Source of the DNA: Rhodobacteraceae bacterium NBU2976
GTDB taxonomy: Bacteria; Pseudomonadota; Alphaproteobacteria; Rhodobacterales; Rhodobacteraceae
Direction of reading: 5' to 3'
Assembly (NCBI GenBank): GCA_023630215.1
Contig: JALPRQ010000001.1
Coordinates: 248,001 to 312,000, forward strand
Length of the DNA: 64,000 bases
Below, piece by piece: positions 15,826 through 25,640 of the stretch. Position 1 is the stretch's first letter, and each line of letters starts with the position of its first letter. Both the position numbers and the translations under genes were made by a program. The notes beneath the pieces were generated by a model, which was not told where the DNA came from, ran no database searches, and saw only the letters and a program-made list of their open reading frames with translations.

Positions 15826-18800
15826 GCTATGCGGAATTATGCGTCACCTCCAACTTCACCTTCCTAACCGGGGCCTCCCACCCCGAGGAGCTGGTAACGC
15901 GGGCGGCAGAATTGGGCCTGCCTGCCGTGGCGATTACGGATCGGAATACGCTGGCGGGGGTGGTCCGGGCCTTTGCCGCGCTGCGCGAGTTGAAACGCGC
16001 TGCGGCGGAGGCGGTGAATGTTCGCTCGCGCATCCTGACCGATCCCTCCAGCCGCCAGAAGGATGATAGTGATGCGCGCCTGACCCGCCCGGATGCGGCG
16101 CAGTTGCCCCGGCTGATCGTTGGGGCGCGTCTGGTGCTGGCGGATAGTGACATAGACTGGGTCGCGCTGCCGACGGACCGCGCCGCCTATCACCGGCTGT
16201 CACGGCTGCTGACGCTGGGCAAACGGCGGGTCGAAAAGGGGGAATGCCAGCTTTATCAAAAGGACCTGGCGGAGGGGTGCGCCGGTATGATCCTGATCGC
16301 GCTGCCACAGGCGGACCCGCTGCCGCGCGGCGCGAACGGAATGCTGCCCGAGGTGCAGGTGCTGGCGCGCCGCTTCCCCGGTAACGTGTTTCTGGGTGCG
16401 GTGCCGCGCTATGACGGGCGGGATCGCAAACGCATCGACGTGATTGCCCTACAGGCGCTGAAGGCGGCGGTGCCGATGGTCGCGGTGGGGGATGTGCTGA
16501 TGCATCATGGCTCTCGCCGTCAGTTGGCCGATGTGCTGACCTGCATCCGCGAGGGGATCCGCATCGACGATATTGGGGCCCGCGCCCTGCCCAATGCCGA
16601 ACGCCGCCTGAAATCCGCCCCCGACATGGCGCGGTTGTTTCACAAACATCCCGGCGCGATCCGCCGCACGCTGGATATCGCCAATCGCTGCACGTTTGAC
16701 CTGTCGGAACTGTCCTACGAATATCCCGATGAAATCGCCGGGGATGAGGCCCCGCAGAGCCGTCTGACCCGGTTGGTGGCCGAAGGGTTACAGCGCCGTT
16801 ACCCCAATGGCGCGACAGACCGTATCCACGCGATGATGGCGAAGGAATTGCGGCTGGTCGAAAAGCTGAACTTCCCGGCCTATTTCCTGACGGTCCATGA
16901 CATTGTGCAGTTTGCCCGGGGACAAGGAATCCTGTGTCAGGGGCGGGGCTCGGCGGCCAATTCGATCCTGTGCTATCTGCTGGGGATCACCGATGTCAGC
17001 CCCGATCAGATTTCCATGGTGTTCGAGCGGTTCGTGTCCGAGCAACGCGGGGAACCCCCCGACATCGACGTCGATTTCGAACATGAACGGCGCGAGGAGG
17101 TGATCCAGCATATCTATGATAAATATGGCCGCCACCGTGCCGGGCTGTGCGCAACCGTGATCCATTTCCGCTCGCGTTCCGCCATTCGCGAGGTTGGCAA
17201 GGTCATGGGGCTAAGTCAGGACATTACCGCCGCGCTGTCAGGGCAAATCTGGGGCTGGTCCTCCAAGGGAGTGGATGCGGAACGGGTGCGCGAAATCGGC
17301 CTTAACCCCGATGATAAACGTCTGTTCCAGACCATTCGCCTGATACAGGAAATCATCGGCTTCCCACGGCATCTTTCGCAGCATGTGGGGGGGTTTATCA
17401 TCACCAAAGGCCGCTTGGATGAACTGTGCCCCATCGAAAATGCCGCGATGGAGGATCGGACGGTTATCGAGTGGGACAAGGATGATATCGACACGCTGGG
17501 CATTCTGAAGGTGGATATTTTGGGGCTGGGGATGCTGACCTGCATCCGCAAATGTTTTGGCCTGATCGAACAGCATGAGGGGAAGACGCTGACCCTCGCC
17601 ACCATCAAGCAGGAGGATACGGAAACCTATGACATGCTGTGCCGTGCTGATGCGGTGGGCGTGTTTCAGGTGGAAAGCCGGGCGCAGCTGAATTTCCTGC
17701 CCCGAATGCTGCCGCGCACGTTTTACGATCTGGTGATCGAAGTGGCCATCGTACGCCCCGGCCCGATACAGGGCGGCATGGTGCACCCGTTCATCAAACG
17801 TCGGCAGGGGCTGGAGAAAATCGAATTTCCGTCCGAAGAGCTGCGCGAGGTGTTGGGCAAAACCAACGGCGTGCCCCTGTTTCAGGAGCAGGCCATGCAG
17901 ATCGCCATCGTGGCGGCGGGCTTCTCGCCCGAAGATGCGGATCGGTTGCGGCGCTCGATCGCGACATTCCGACGGATGGGCACAATCAGCAAATTCCGGG
18001 ATCAGTTTATCAACGGGATGCTGGATCGCGGGTATGAACCGGATTTTGCGGAACGCTGTTTTTCGCAGGTCGAAGGGTTTGCGGAATATGGCTTCCCCGA
18101 AAGCCATGCGGCGGCGTTTGCCATGCTCGCCTATGTATCTGCTTGGCTGAAATGCCACCACCCGGCGGTGTTTGCCTGTGGCTTGCTGAATTCGCAACCA
18201 ATGGGGTTTTACGCGCCCGCGCAGATTGTCCGCGATGCCCGCGAACATGATGTAGAGGTCCGCCCGATCTGCGCCAATCACAGTGGCTGGGATAACAGTC
18301 TGGAAAAACGCGCCGATGGCAGTTTTGCCCTGCGCCTTGGGTTCCGCCAGATCAAAGGGTTTAAGGAGGAGGACGCCAACTGGATCGTCGCAGCGCGGGG
18401 CAATGGCTATCCCGACCCGATCAGCCTGTGGCAACGCGCCGGGATTGCGCCCAAAGTGCTGGAAAAGCTGGCCGAGGCGGACGCGTTTGCCGGCATGGGG
18501 CTGAACCGCCGCGATGCGCTGTGGCAGGTGAAGGCGATCCGGGGGCAGCAACCCCTGCCCCTGTTCAACGACCCGATTGACGGCGAAGGCATTCGCGAAC
18601 CCGAGGTCACGCTGCCAAACATGCATCTGGGCGAGGAGGTAGTGGAAGATTACGTTTCCACCCGCCTGTCACTGCGCACGCACCCGATGGAACTGATCCG
18701 CCCCGCCATGCCCGACCTGCTGGCGCATGAGGGGTTGCTGAACGCACCGCTGAACCGCACCACTCGTGTGTGTGGTCTGGTCATCACCCGCCAACGACCC

Positions 18801-19142
18801 GGCACCGCCAGCGGCGTGATCTTCATCACGCTGGAGGATGAAACGGGGGTCTGCAACGTCGTCGTCTGGCCGAAAATCTACGAAAAATTCCGCCGCGCAG
18901 TGATTGCCGGGCGGTTGCTGAAGGTCACCGGCTATCTGCAACGCGAAGGAATCGTCGTGCATCTGATCGCGCAGCATGTCGAGGATGTGTCGGCGCGGCT
19001 ATCGCTGCTGGGCCATCCGGATGCGGATCGGCTGGGACTGACCAATCCGGACACGGATGATGCGCCCCGCCCACGCGAACGCCGCGCCCATCATCCGCGT
19101 GAACAGGCAAAGATTTTGTTCCCTAGCCGCGATTTTCACTAG
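15822..19142 (+). CDS. dnaE2: Error-prone DNA polymerase DnaE2 (ImuC)
   Basis: 1106-aa C-family polymerase. The N-terminal PHP domain is seen in TSNFTFLTGASHPEEL and AVAITDRNTLAGVVRA. The polymerase active-site PDIDVDFEHERREE begins at residue 413, after GQGILCQGRGSAANS. A tandem helix-hairpin-helix region and a C-terminal OB-fold (TRVCGLVITRQRPGTASG) follow. It is the catalytic subunit of the ImuA-ImuB-DnaE2 mutasome that copies damaged DNA at the cost of mutations. ATG overlaps the imuB stop. Its end overlaps the convergent MFS gene by 4 bp. Confidence 0.96.
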   Translation: MSYAELCVTSNFTFLTGASHPEELVTRAAELGLPAVAITDRNTLAGVVRAFAALRELKRAAAEAVNVRSRILTDPSSRQKDDSDARLTRPDAAQLPRLIVGARLVLADSDIDWVALPTDRAAYHRLSRLLTLGKRRVEKGECQLYQKDLAEGCAGMILIALPQADPLPRGANGMLPEVQVLARRFPGNVFLGAVPRYDGRDRKRIDVIALQALKAAVPMVAVGDVLMHHGSRRQLADVLTCIREGIRIDDIGARALPNAERRLKSAPDMARLFHKHPGAIRRTLDIANRCTFDLSELSYEYPDEIAGDEAPQSRLTRLVAEGLQRRYPNGATDRIHAMMAKELRLVEKLNFPAYFLTVHDIVQFARGQGILCQGRGSAANSILCYLLGITDVSPDQISMVFERFVSEQRGEPPDIDVDFEHERREEVIQHIYDKYGRHRAGLCATVIHFRSRSAIREVGKVMGLSQDITAALSGQIWGWSSKGVDAERVREIGLNPDDKRLFQTIRLIQEIIGFPRHLSQHVGGFIITKGRLDELCPIENAAMEDRTVIEWDKDDIDTLGILKVDILGLGMLTCIRKCFGLIEQHEGKTLTLATIKQEDTETYDMLCRADAVGVFQVESRAQLNFLPRMLPRTFYDLVIEVAIVRPGPIQGGMVHPFIKRRQGLEKIEFPSEELREVLGKTNGVPLFQEQAMQIAIVAAGFSPEDADRLRRSIATFRRMGTISKFRDQFINGMLDRGYEPDFAERCFSQVEGFAEYGFPESHAAAFAMLAYVSAWLKCHHPAVFACGLLNSQPMGFYAPAQIVRDAREHDVEVRPICANHSGWDNSLEKRADGSFALRLGFRQIKGFKEEDANWIVAARGNGYPDPISLWQRAGIAPKVLEKLAEADAFAGMGLNRRDALWQVKAIRGQQPLPLFNDPIDGEGIREPEVTLPNMHLGEEVVEDYVSTRLSLRTHPMELIRPAMPDLLAHEGLLNAPLNRTTRVCGLVITRQRPGTASGVIFITLEDETGVCNVVVWPKIYEKFRRAVIAGRLLKVTGYLQREGIVVHLIAQHVEDVSARLSLLGHPDADRLGLTNPDTDDAPRPRERRAHHPREQAKILFPSRDFH

Positions 19143-20287
19143 CGTGGCGAAAGAACCCGGCGCGACAGAAACAAAGAGGTCAGCAGCAAGGGAACAAAAA
19201 GTCCAAAGCTGACCCGAACGCCGAACGAATCCGCAACAAAGCCCATAATGCCCGGCGCAATCAACATGATCAGGCTGATGCCCAATGTCAGAGAGGCGAC
19301 ATTCTCGGACGCCGGGCGGTCACCAATTTGCGCCGCGGCTGACATTGCCATCGGAAAAATGACGGCAATGCCGATTCCAAGCAACACAAACCCAACGATC
19401 GCCATACCCAACGAAAGGGCAAAGATCACGCAAACAGCGCCGACCAGCGATGTACCAAACAAAACATAAGCGGCCCTCAATTGACCCAATTCGGCGACAA
19501 TTCGATCGCCAATCATACGGGTCAGGAACATGGCGGCAACGAAAGCCGGCAGCGCCATTGTATCCACCCAGTCCGGCGCACTGAACGTATCACGCATAAA
19601 AATCACCGCCCAAGCGCGGGTTCCGTTTTCAATCAATGCTGCCGACAGACCAAAGCCAACCAGCATCATCGTCGCCATCGTCGGCAAATTTATGCGACGC
19701 GATCGCGTCCCTGTGTGGACCCGCGCAGGGGCTGGGGTCATCGGAAAAATCACCAGCACAACCGCGATGATAATCAAAGGCCATAACACCGCAAAGTGAA
19801 ACAGAACGCTCCACTCCCAACCTCGTGCGCCTGCCCCGATCAACGAGGTGATCAGAAACCCAAAGCTCCACAATCCATGACATCGGTTCATGATTCTTTC
19901 GCCAGTTTCTGCCTCGATCCGGTCGGCTTCGACATTCATGGCAACGTTCGCCAACGCGAATGTCGCGCCAAACAAGGCAAACAACACAGTCGCCACCCAT
20001 TGCGATGGGGCAATCCCCATCGCGACATTCCATGAGGCCAGCAACACCAATCCCACCGCCAGAATCAGGCGCGGACCGGCGGATTCGACGATGCGGCTGG
20101 CGAACAGAAACACCAGCAACGCACCGACGGGTTGCCCCATCAAGGTCAGACCCAGCTGCGATTCACTGAGATCCAACGCCCGCTGAATATCGGGGATACG
20201 GGTATATAATCCACCGCTGGCAAACGCCTGAAAGAAAAACGCCACCATAATGGCAGTCGTCTTTGAAAGAAGCGGTATTCTGGACAC
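19139..20287 (-). CDS. MFS transporter
   Basis: 382-aa major facilitator protein with about 12 hydrophobic segments, resembling the YbjJ-like branch. The N-terminus reads MVAFFFQAFASGGLYTRIPDIQ, followed by LGLTLMGQPVGALLVFL in the first half, and the central loop is short. Substrate unknown; related proteins are annotated as sugar or drug permeases. It is divergent from the HpaI-type aldolase and convergent with dnaE2, overlapping it by 4 bp. Confidence 0.85.
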   Translation of the reverse strand: MSRIPLLSKTTAIMVAFFFQAFASGGLYTRIPDIQRALDLSESQLGLTLMGQPVGALLVFLFASRIVESAGPRLILAVGLVLLASWNVAMGIAPSQWVATVLFALFGATFALANVAMNVEADRIEAETGERIMNRCHGLWSFGFLITSLIGAGARGWEWSVLFHFAVLWPLIIIAVVLVIFPMTPAPARVHTGTRSRRINLPTMATMMLVGFGLSAALIENGTRAWAVIFMRDTFSAPDWVDTMALPAFVAAMFLTRMIGDRIVAELGQLRAAYVLFGTSLVGAVCVIFALSLGMAIVGFVLLGIGIAVIFPMAMSAAAQIGDRPASENVASLTLGISLIMLIAPGIMGFVADSFGVRVSFGLFVPLLLTSLFLSRRVLSPR

Positions 20288-20356
20288 GGATTACCTCATG
20301 GTGGTCGAAATGACCCTAGGCTGCGACCAAAGCAGCGACAAGCTGTGTTTTTCGAT

Positions 20357-20383
20357 GACAGGCCCGAAACCTGTCTGCATAAT
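20357..20383 (+). promoter_or_regulatory. Inverted repeat and possible -10 element before the HpaI-family gene
   Basis: GACAGG and CCTGTC (20357-20362 and 20370-20375) are inverted repeats around 7 bp, followed directly by TGCATAAT, which looks like an extended -10. The ATG of the aldolase gene is about 20 bp on. This may be an operator overlapping the promoter; the evidence is shape only. Confidence 0.3.
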
Positions 20384-20404
20384 CTGCGATAAATGGGGGA
20401 CAAG

Positions 20405-21163
20405 ATGAACTGGATTAAAAAACGGGCTGCAAGCGGCGAGGTTTTGAAGGGCGTCGGGGCCATGTTGGGCAATCCGATGGCGGTAGAACTGATCGGGCGC
20501 ACGGGCTTTGATTGGGTGTGGATCGACAATGAACATGGGGTTAGCGGCCCGCAGGACTTGCTGGGCCAATTACAGGCCGCTGCGATCCACCGGCTGCCCG
20601 CAATTGTCCGGCTGCCCTCGAACACGCTGGAACATTTCAAAAAGGTGCTGGATTACGGCGCAGCCGGTGTAATGGTGCCCTATGTCAACACGGCTGCAGA
20701 GGCCGAGCACGCTGCACGTGCCTGCCGGTTTGCCCCGGACGGGGATCGGGGTTTGGCAACCTCGACCCGAGCCGCGCAATTCGGGTTGGATTTTGCCAGT
20801 TACAAGGCAGAGGCGGATGACAATGTTTTCTGCGTCGTGCAAATCGAAACGCCCGAGGCGGTCGCCAATGTCGATGCAATTGCGGCCGTCGAGGGGGTAG
20901 ATGCGCTATTCGTCGGCCCGCTGGACCTATCGACATCAATGGGCATTCCGCAGCAATTCGAACATCCCGACTTTACCGCCGCGCTGGACGAAACGCTTGC
21001 CGCTTGCCGCAAGCATGGCAAGGTTCCGGGCATTTTAACGCCGACCCAAGCGCTTGCTGAAACATGGACCGCGATGGGTTTCACTTTCATCGTTGTCGGG
21101 GTGGATGGCGGATTGCTGGCGAAATCATTAACGGGCTTGCACGACTCGCTGAAATCTCTGTAA
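20405..21163 (+). CDS. HpcH/HpaI-family aldolase
   Basis: 252-aa metal-dependent class II pyruvate aldolase of the HpcH/HpaI family. Key segments are DWVWIDNEHG (catalytic His and Asp), AIVRLP with the substrate-binding Arg, GVMVPYVNTAAEAE, VQIETPEAVANVD with the metal-binding Glu, and LFVGPLDLSTSMG with the metal-binding Asp. It would cleave a 2-keto-3-deoxy acid or similar hydroxy-keto acid. ATG at 20405 follows GGGGGAC; another in-frame ATG 12 bp upstream is possible. It ends 9 bp before ureD, so the urease operon may be read through from this gene. Confidence 0.85.
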   Translation: MNWIKKRAASGEVLKGVGAMLGNPMAVELIGRTGFDWVWIDNEHGVSGPQDLLGQLQAAAIHRLPAIVRLPSNTLEHFKKVLDYGAAGVMVPYVNTAAEAEHAARACRFAPDGDRGLATSTRAAQFGLDFASYKAEADDNVFCVVQIETPEAVANVDAIAAVEGVDALFVGPLDLSTSMGIPQQFEHPDFTAALDETLAACRKHGKVPGILTPTQALAETWTAMGFTFIVVGVDGGLLAKSLTGLHDSLKSL

Positions 21164-21172
21164 TGTGTCAGC

Positions 21173-21976
21173 ATGCTTGACCAAATGGCCAATTCGGACC
21201 TGCAACGCGCCGTCGGCAGCGCCGAGGTTGGCTTTACCTCTGACGGTCTCTCTCATCTGTATCAGTCTGGATGTGCCAAGCTGCTACTGCCCAAAAGCTA
21301 TTCGGACCGGGCGGAGGCGGTGTTTGTAAATACCGCTGGTGGGGCAACAGGGGGCGACCGGTTGTCGCTGTCTGTTACACTGGAAGAAAACGCCGCGCTG
21401 ACGACGACGACCCAAGCCGCCGAACGGATCTACCTGTCTGCAGGCGGGCAGGCGGAAATCACCAACACCGCAAGGCTTGGCGCAGGCGCAGCGCTGGACT
21501 GGTTGCCACAGGAATCGATCCTGTTTGATGGTTCAGCACTGGATCGCCGCCTGAATATCGAGATGCACGAAACCGCCACATTTTTGGGTGCCGAAACCAT
21601 CGTCCTTGGCCGCCGCGCGATGGGCGAAACGCTGACACGCGCCACCCTGACCGATCGTTGGCGGATCACGCGGGGAGCACGGATCGCCTATGCCGACACG
21701 CTACGCTTCACCGATCCTGCGGACCTTACCCACCGCGCAACCCTCGACGGCAACCGCGCGCTGACGACGCTGGTCTATGTCGCCCCGGATGCTGAGGATC
21801 GTCTGACCCAAGCCCGCCGCCTTCTGCCCTCGGATATCGAGGCCGCCGCCTCTGCCTGGAACGGGATGCTCATCGCCCGATTTCTGGCGCCGGACGCGCA
21901 ACCACTGCGGGCTGCGCTTATTACATTTCTCACCGCTTTCCGGGGGCGTAGGATGCCCCGGGTCTGGCATATGTAA
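21173..21976 (+). CDS. ureD: Urease accessory protein UreD
   Basis: 267-aa UreD/UreH, the scaffold protein that binds apo-urease before nickel insertion. Typical segments are AVFVNTAGGATGGDRLSLSVTLEENAALT (divided here into NTAGGATGGD and the strand after it), TTQAAERIYLS, DWLPQESILFDGS and ETIVLGRRAMGE. It is the first urease gene and starts 9 bp after the aldolase stop. It is the only urease accessory gene seen in the window. Confidence 0.93.
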   Translation: MLDQMANSDLQRAVGSAEVGFTSDGLSHLYQSGCAKLLLPKSYSDRAEAVFVNTAGGATGGDRLSLSVTLEENAALTTTTQAAERIYLSAGGQAEITNTARLGAGAALDWLPQESILFDGSALDRRLNIEMHETATFLGAETIVLGRRAMGETLTRATLTDRWRITRGARIAYADTLRFTDPADLTHRATLDGNRALTTLVYVAPDAEDRLTQARRLLPSDIEAAASAWNGMLIARFLAPDAQPLRAALITFLTAFRGRRMPRVWHM

Positions 21977-21985
21977 GGACTAAAT

Positions 21986-22288
21986 ATGAACCTGACACCG
22001 CGTGAAAAAGACAAACTCCTGATCAGCCTCGCCGCCATGGTGGCGCGCGGTCGACTGGAAAGGGGCGTAAAACTGAACCACCCCGAAGCCATCGCCCTAA
22101 TCACCGATTTCGTCGTCGAAGGGGCCCGCGATGGCCGCTCCGTCGCTGATCTTATGTCTGCTGGCGCCAAGGTGATCACCAAAGCCCAATGCATGGACGG
22201 CATCGCCGAGATGATCCACGACGTACAGGTCGAAGCCACCTTTCCTGACGGCACCAAACTGGTCACCGTCCATCAGCCGATCCGATAG
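21986..22288 (+). CDS. ureA: Urease gamma subunit
   Basis: 100-aa gamma subunit with the standard [20 protein letters not shown] start, [22 protein letters not shown] and the C-terminal [18 protein letters not shown]. Together with UreB and UreC it forms the nickel enzyme that hydrolyses urea to ammonia and carbamate. An AAGGA ribosome site lies before the ATG, and ureB follows after 8 bp. Confidence 0.97.
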   Translation: MNLTPREKDKLLISLAAMVARGRLERGVKLNHPEAIALITDFVVEGARDGRSVADLMSAGAKVITKAQCMDGIAEMIHDVQVEATFPDGTKLVTVHQPIR

Positions 22289-22296
22289 GAGCCAAA

Positions 22297-22602
22297 ATGA
22301 TCCCCGGAGAAATCATCCCCGCCGCTGGCGACATCACCCTGAACGAGGGGTTAGAGGCCGTGACCCTAACGGTATCAAACACAGGCGACCGCCCCGTACA
22401 GGTCGGCAGCCACTACCATTTCGCCGAAACCAATCCCGCGCTGGATTTCGACCGCAGAGCCGCCCATGGCAAACGGTTGGACATCGCCGCCGGAACCGCC
22501 GTGCGGTTCGAACCGGGACAAACGCGGGACGTCCAACTGATCCCCTATAGCGGAGACCGGAAAGTGTTCGGCTTTAACCAGAAGGTGATGGGGGCGCTTT
22601 GA
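22297..22602 (+). CDS. ureB: Urease beta subunit
   Basis: 101-aa beta subunit with the expected [18 protein letters not shown] start, [24 protein letters not shown] and [21 protein letters not shown] near the end. The length is usual for a stand-alone UreB. A GGAGCC ribosome site precedes it, and its stop overlaps the following small gene by 4 bp. Confidence 0.97.
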   Translation: MIPGEIIPAAGDITLNEGLEAVTLTVSNTGDRPVQVGSHYHFAETNPALDFDRRAAHGKRLDIAAGTAVRFEPGQTRDVQLIPYSGDRKVFGFNQKVMGAL

Positions 22603-22868
22603 AAGCACGTGCTGTCATAGCTGTTTTTACAGTGTTGCTAATCGCCGGTTGCGCCCAGCAGCCACCCGGCGATCCCGGGACGCGCGGGTTCCTTTACGGC
22701 CTACTGGACGGCGCTATCGCCCCCATTGCCTTCATCGTGTCTTGGTTCTCGGACTCTGTCCGCATCTACGCCTACCCCAATTCTGGCGGCTGGTATGATT
22801 TCGGCTTCCTAATCGGCCTAACCTGCTGGGCCGGTGGCGGCCATGCCGCGTCACGGAGGAAATCGTGA
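22599..22868 (+). CDS. Small predicted membrane lipoprotein inside the urease operon
   Basis: 89-aa protein of unknown function. It starts with a lipoprotein-type signal ([13 protein letters not shown], lipobox IAGC near residue 18) and has a hydrophobic [14 protein letters not shown] segment and a second one, [14 protein letters not shown]. The ATG overlaps the ureB stop and its end overlaps the next gene, so it is translated as part of the operon. Its inner-membrane or outer-membrane fate and role are unknown; a link to nickel or urea handling would be guesswork. Confidence 0.7.
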   Translation: MKARAVIAVFTVLLIAGCAQQPPGDPGTRGFLYGLLDGAIAPIAFIVSWFSDSVRIYAYPNSGGWYDFGFLIGLTCWAGGGHAASRRKS

Positions 22869-23245
22869 CGATCAAGCTTTACCACGCCTCGTGCAAATGC
22901 GGATCGGTCCGGTATCTGGCCCGGGTCGATCAGGATATGGCCATGCGCTGTATCTGCGGTCACTGTCGGAGCCGCGGTGTCGAGGGGTTGCGGATCGCTT
23001 ATATCCCGCGCGACGCGTTCAGCCTGCTGTCCGGTGCCGACAAGCTGACCGAGAATATGAATTATGCTCGCACCCCTCACCATTTTTTCTGCCGCACTTG
23101 TGGCGAGCCAAGTTTTGGCCTGACCACTTCTCCAACAGGAGTAGAGACGGTGACGGTTAACATCGCCTGTCTGGAGCGTGGGGACGTAAACGCTGTTTCC
23201 CCTGCTTTCACTTCCCAATTTCAACCGAATGAACCCTTGAGGTAG
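22865..23245 (+). CDS. GFA (glutathione-dependent formaldehyde-activating) domain protein
   Basis: 126-aa protein of the GFA/CENP-V family. It has the zinc-binding cysteine sets CKCGSVRY (start), [10 protein letters not shown] and [15 protein letters not shown] start at 22865 overlaps the preceding stop. The family binds zinc and some members act on glutathione adducts, but many have no known function. It ends 4 bp before ureC. GFA proteins are not part of the canonical urease machinery, so its placement between ureB and ureC is unusual. Confidence 0.8.
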   Translation: MTIKLYHASCKCGSVRYLARVDQDMAMRCICGHCRSRGVEGLRIAYIPRDAFSLLSGADKLTENMNYARTPHHFFCRTCGEPSFGLTTSPTGVETVTVNIACLERGDVNAVSPAFTSQFQPNEPLR

Positions 23246-23249
23246 CCGA

Positions 23250-24989
23250 ATGCCCACCAAAATCCCCCGCGCCGCTTATGCCGACATGTATGGACCGACC
23301 GTTGGCGACAGGGTTCGCCTGGCCGATACGGACCTGATCATCGAGGTCGAACGTGACCTGATCGCCGAACGCACCAATGGCGGCAACGGCATGACCTATG
23401 GCGAGGAGGTTAAATTTGGTGGCGGCAAAGTGATCCGCGACGGGATGGGGCAATCGCAAGCCACACGCGCCGAGGGGGCGGTGGATACGGTCATCACCAA
23501 CGCGCTGATCGTCGATCATACCGGGATATACAAGGCGGACGTTGGGCTGAAAGACGGACGAATTGCCAAGATCGGCAAGGCAGGAAACCCCGACACGCAG
23601 CCCGGCGTCAACATCATTGTCGGTCCGGGGACCGAGGCGATTGCGGGTGAGGGGCGCATCCTGACCGCCGGCGGTTTTGATAGCCATATCCATTTCATCT
23701 GTCCCCAGCAGATCGACGACGCTTTGCATTCCGGTCTGACAACCATGTTGGGTGGCGGGACCGGTCCGGCGCATGGGACATTGGCGACCACCTGCACCCC
23801 CGGCCCGTGGCATATCGGGCGGATGCTGCAATCGGCGGATGCGTTTCCGATGAACCTGGCTTTTGCGGGGAAAGGGAATGCGTCCCTGCCAGCAGCGTTG
23901 GAGGAACAGGTGAAAGCTGGCGCCTGCGCACTGAAACTGCATGAGGATTGGGGGACAACCCCTGCGGCGATCGACACCTGCCTGTCGGTCGCCGATGCGA
24001 TGGACGTGCAGGTCATGATCCATACGGATACGCTGAACGAATCCGGCTTTGTCGAACATACGCTGAAGGCCATGAAAGGCCGCACGATCCACGCTTTCCA
24101 TACCGAAGGGGCGGGTGGGGGTCACGCGCCGGATATCATCAAAATCTGTGGCGAGGACTACGTCCTCCCCGCCTCCACCAACCCGACGCGACCCTATACG
24201 GTCAACACGCTCGAAGAGCATCTGGACATGCTGATGGTCTGCCATCATCTGGATAAAAACATCCCCGAGGATGTCGCCTTCGCCGAAAGCCGCATCCGTC
24301 GTGAAACTATCGCCGCCGAGGATATCCTGCATGACATGGGCGCGTTTTCAATCATCGCCTCGGACAGTCAGGCGATGGGCCGCGTGGGTGAGGTCATCAC
24401 CCGCACGTGGCAGACCGCTGACAAGATGCGCAAACAGCGCGGGCGTCTGGCCGAGGAAACCGGCGACAACGACAATTTCCGCGTCCGCCGGTATGTTGCG
24501 AAATACACGATTAATCCGGCAATTGCGCATGGGATCAGCCAGCATATTGGCTCGATCGAGGAGGGAAAACGCGCCGACCTCGTCCTGTGGGACCCTGCGT
24601 TTTTTGGCGTGAAACCCGAAATGGTTCTGCTGGGTGGCATGATCGCATTGGCACAAATGGGCGACCCGAATGCGTCGATCCCGACGCCACAACCGGTTTA
24701 CAGCCGCCCCATGTTTGGCGCATTCGGTCGCGCTGTCGAGAAGTCCGCCGTGACTTTTGTCAGCCATGCGGCAAACGCTGCCTGTGTGAAGCAGACACTG
24801 GATCTGGCCAAGGAAACCCTGCCGGTCGAAAACACCCGGAATATCGGCAAAAAAGATATGATCCTAAACGCGGCAACGCCCAGTATCGAGGTTCATCCCG
24901 AAACATACGAGGTTCGCGCAGATGGTGAATTGCTGACATGCGAACCCGCGACGGTTTTACCGATGGCGCAGCGCTATTTCATGTACTGA
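23250..24989 (+). CDS. ureC: Urease alpha (catalytic) subunit
   Basis: 579-aa catalytic subunit. All key residues are present: His146 and His148 (HIHF) for nickel, Lys229 (ALKLHEDWG) as the carbamylated bridging lysine, His332 as general acid in MVCHHLD, and Asp372 in ASDSQAMGR. Each is offset by 12 from the Klebsiella numbering, which fits the slightly longer protein. It hydrolyses urea once nickel is loaded. A terminator follows directly and no ureE, ureF or ureG comes after it. Confidence 0.98.
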   Translation: MPTKIPRAAYADMYGPTVGDRVRLADTDLIIEVERDLIAERTNGGNGMTYGEEVKFGGGKVIRDGMGQSQATRAEGAVDTVITNALIVDHTGIYKADVGLKDGRIAKIGKAGNPDTQPGVNIIVGPGTEAIAGEGRILTAGGFDSHIHFICPQQIDDALHSGLTTMLGGGTGPAHGTLATTCTPGPWHIGRMLQSADAFPMNLAFAGKGNASLPAALEEQVKAGACALKLHEDWGTTPAAIDTCLSVADAMDVQVMIHTDTLNESGFVEHTLKAMKGRTIHAFHTEGAGGGHAPDIIKICGEDYVLPASTNPTRPYTVNTLEEHLDMLMVCHHLDKNIPEDVAFAESRIRRETIAAEDILHDMGAFSIIASDSQAMGRVGEVITRTWQTADKMRKQRGRLAEETGDNDNFRVRRYVAKYTINPAIAHGISQHIGSIEEGKRADLVLWDPAFFGVKPEMVLLGGMIALAQMGDPNASIPTPQPVYSRPMFGAFGRAVEKSAVTFVSHAANAACVKQTLDLAKETLPVENTRNIGKKDMILNAATPSIEVHPETYEVRADGELLTCEPATVLPMAQRYFMY

Positions 24990-24993
24990 ATCA

Positions 24994-25020
24994 AAAGAGG
25001 GCGGAAGCGCCCTCTTTCTC
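24994..25020 (+). terminator. Rho-independent terminator after ureC
   Basis: Ten-bp stem AAAGAGGGCG / CGCCCTCTTT with a GAAG loop, starting 5 bp after the ureC stop, with T-rich sequence in the right arm and after. It closes the urease operon and, since the next gene is convergent, may serve both directions. Confidence 0.85.
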
Positions 25021-25040
25021 GTTGGTCAATTTGGGTAACG

Positions 25041-25640
25041 TTAGGTTACTGGCGGAGCCGGTACGATACAATCACCCGATTTAATTGGCGCGCCTTCAGC
25101 GAAACGCGGCTTAATAGCGGCTAGCGACGTCCATGAGGTTATGCTAATGCCCACCCAGTCGACCAAGGGAACGTATGGAACCTCGGACTCGACAAGAAGC
25201 ACAACTTCGCCATCAATCATCAGTGGAATGGAGTTTAGCGGAATATCGGCGTGATCAAGCGGACCAACTGTGCCGCCAGTTCCCACACAGGTCCAATTCA
25301 CCTTGTAGGTGCCCGTCGCATCGACATATTCGATCGCTGAAACACGTAACCACCCTCCGGGTGGGGCTTTGGGCAACATCGAGGTGCGGAGCAAAAGCAT
25401 CTCGTCAATCTCGTCTTGCTCATAGCCCGGCTTTAGGGGGCTCGGTTCGAAACGCGACAGGATATCTGCGATAACTGACGCAGCATTGTCGGCGGCCATT
25501 CGTGATTTATAGGCATCAAAGAACACCAGCGTGCCGATATACCAAAGCGTTAACAGTGGAAGGATGACGACAAACTCGATGGTTATGTTTGCGGATTCGT
25601 CATTCGCAAAATTTTCAAGCTGTAGGGAAAGACGTCTCAT
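25041..25640 (-). CDS. TadE-like pilus assembly protein
   Basis: 199-aa protein with one N-terminal membrane helix. DESANITIEFVVILPLLTLWYIG has the pseudopilin-like pattern (small residues, then Glu and a hydrophobic stretch) of TadE/TadF. The rest is predicted to lie outside the cytoplasm, with cysteine pairs in NWTCVG and SGDCIVP. It is the last of three overlapping genes (4-bp overlap with the previous). In Tad systems such minor pseudopilins are needed for Flp pilus assembly. Confidence 0.75.
   Translation of the reverse strand: MRRLSLQLENFANDESANITIEFVVILPLLTLWYIGTLVFFDAYKSRMAADNAASVIADILSRFEPSPLKPGYEQDEIDEMLLLRTSMLPKAPPGGWLRVSAIEYVDATGTYKVNWTCVGTGGTVGPLDHADIPLNSIPLMIDGEVVLLVESEVPYVPLVDWVGISITSWTSLAAIKPRFAEGAPIKSGDCIVPAPPVT

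Noticed and set aside
17238-18626. Open frame of 462 codons on the minus strand over dnaE2
   Set aside because: Antisense shadow; the dnaE2 motifs run unbroken through the region.
20357-20375. GACAGG-N7-CCTGTC repeat as a strong operator
   Set aside because: Short 6-bp arms make chance likely; kept only as a low-confidence feature.
23208-24332. Open frame of 374 codons opposite ureC
   Set aside because: Antisense to ureC, which has all catalytic residues.
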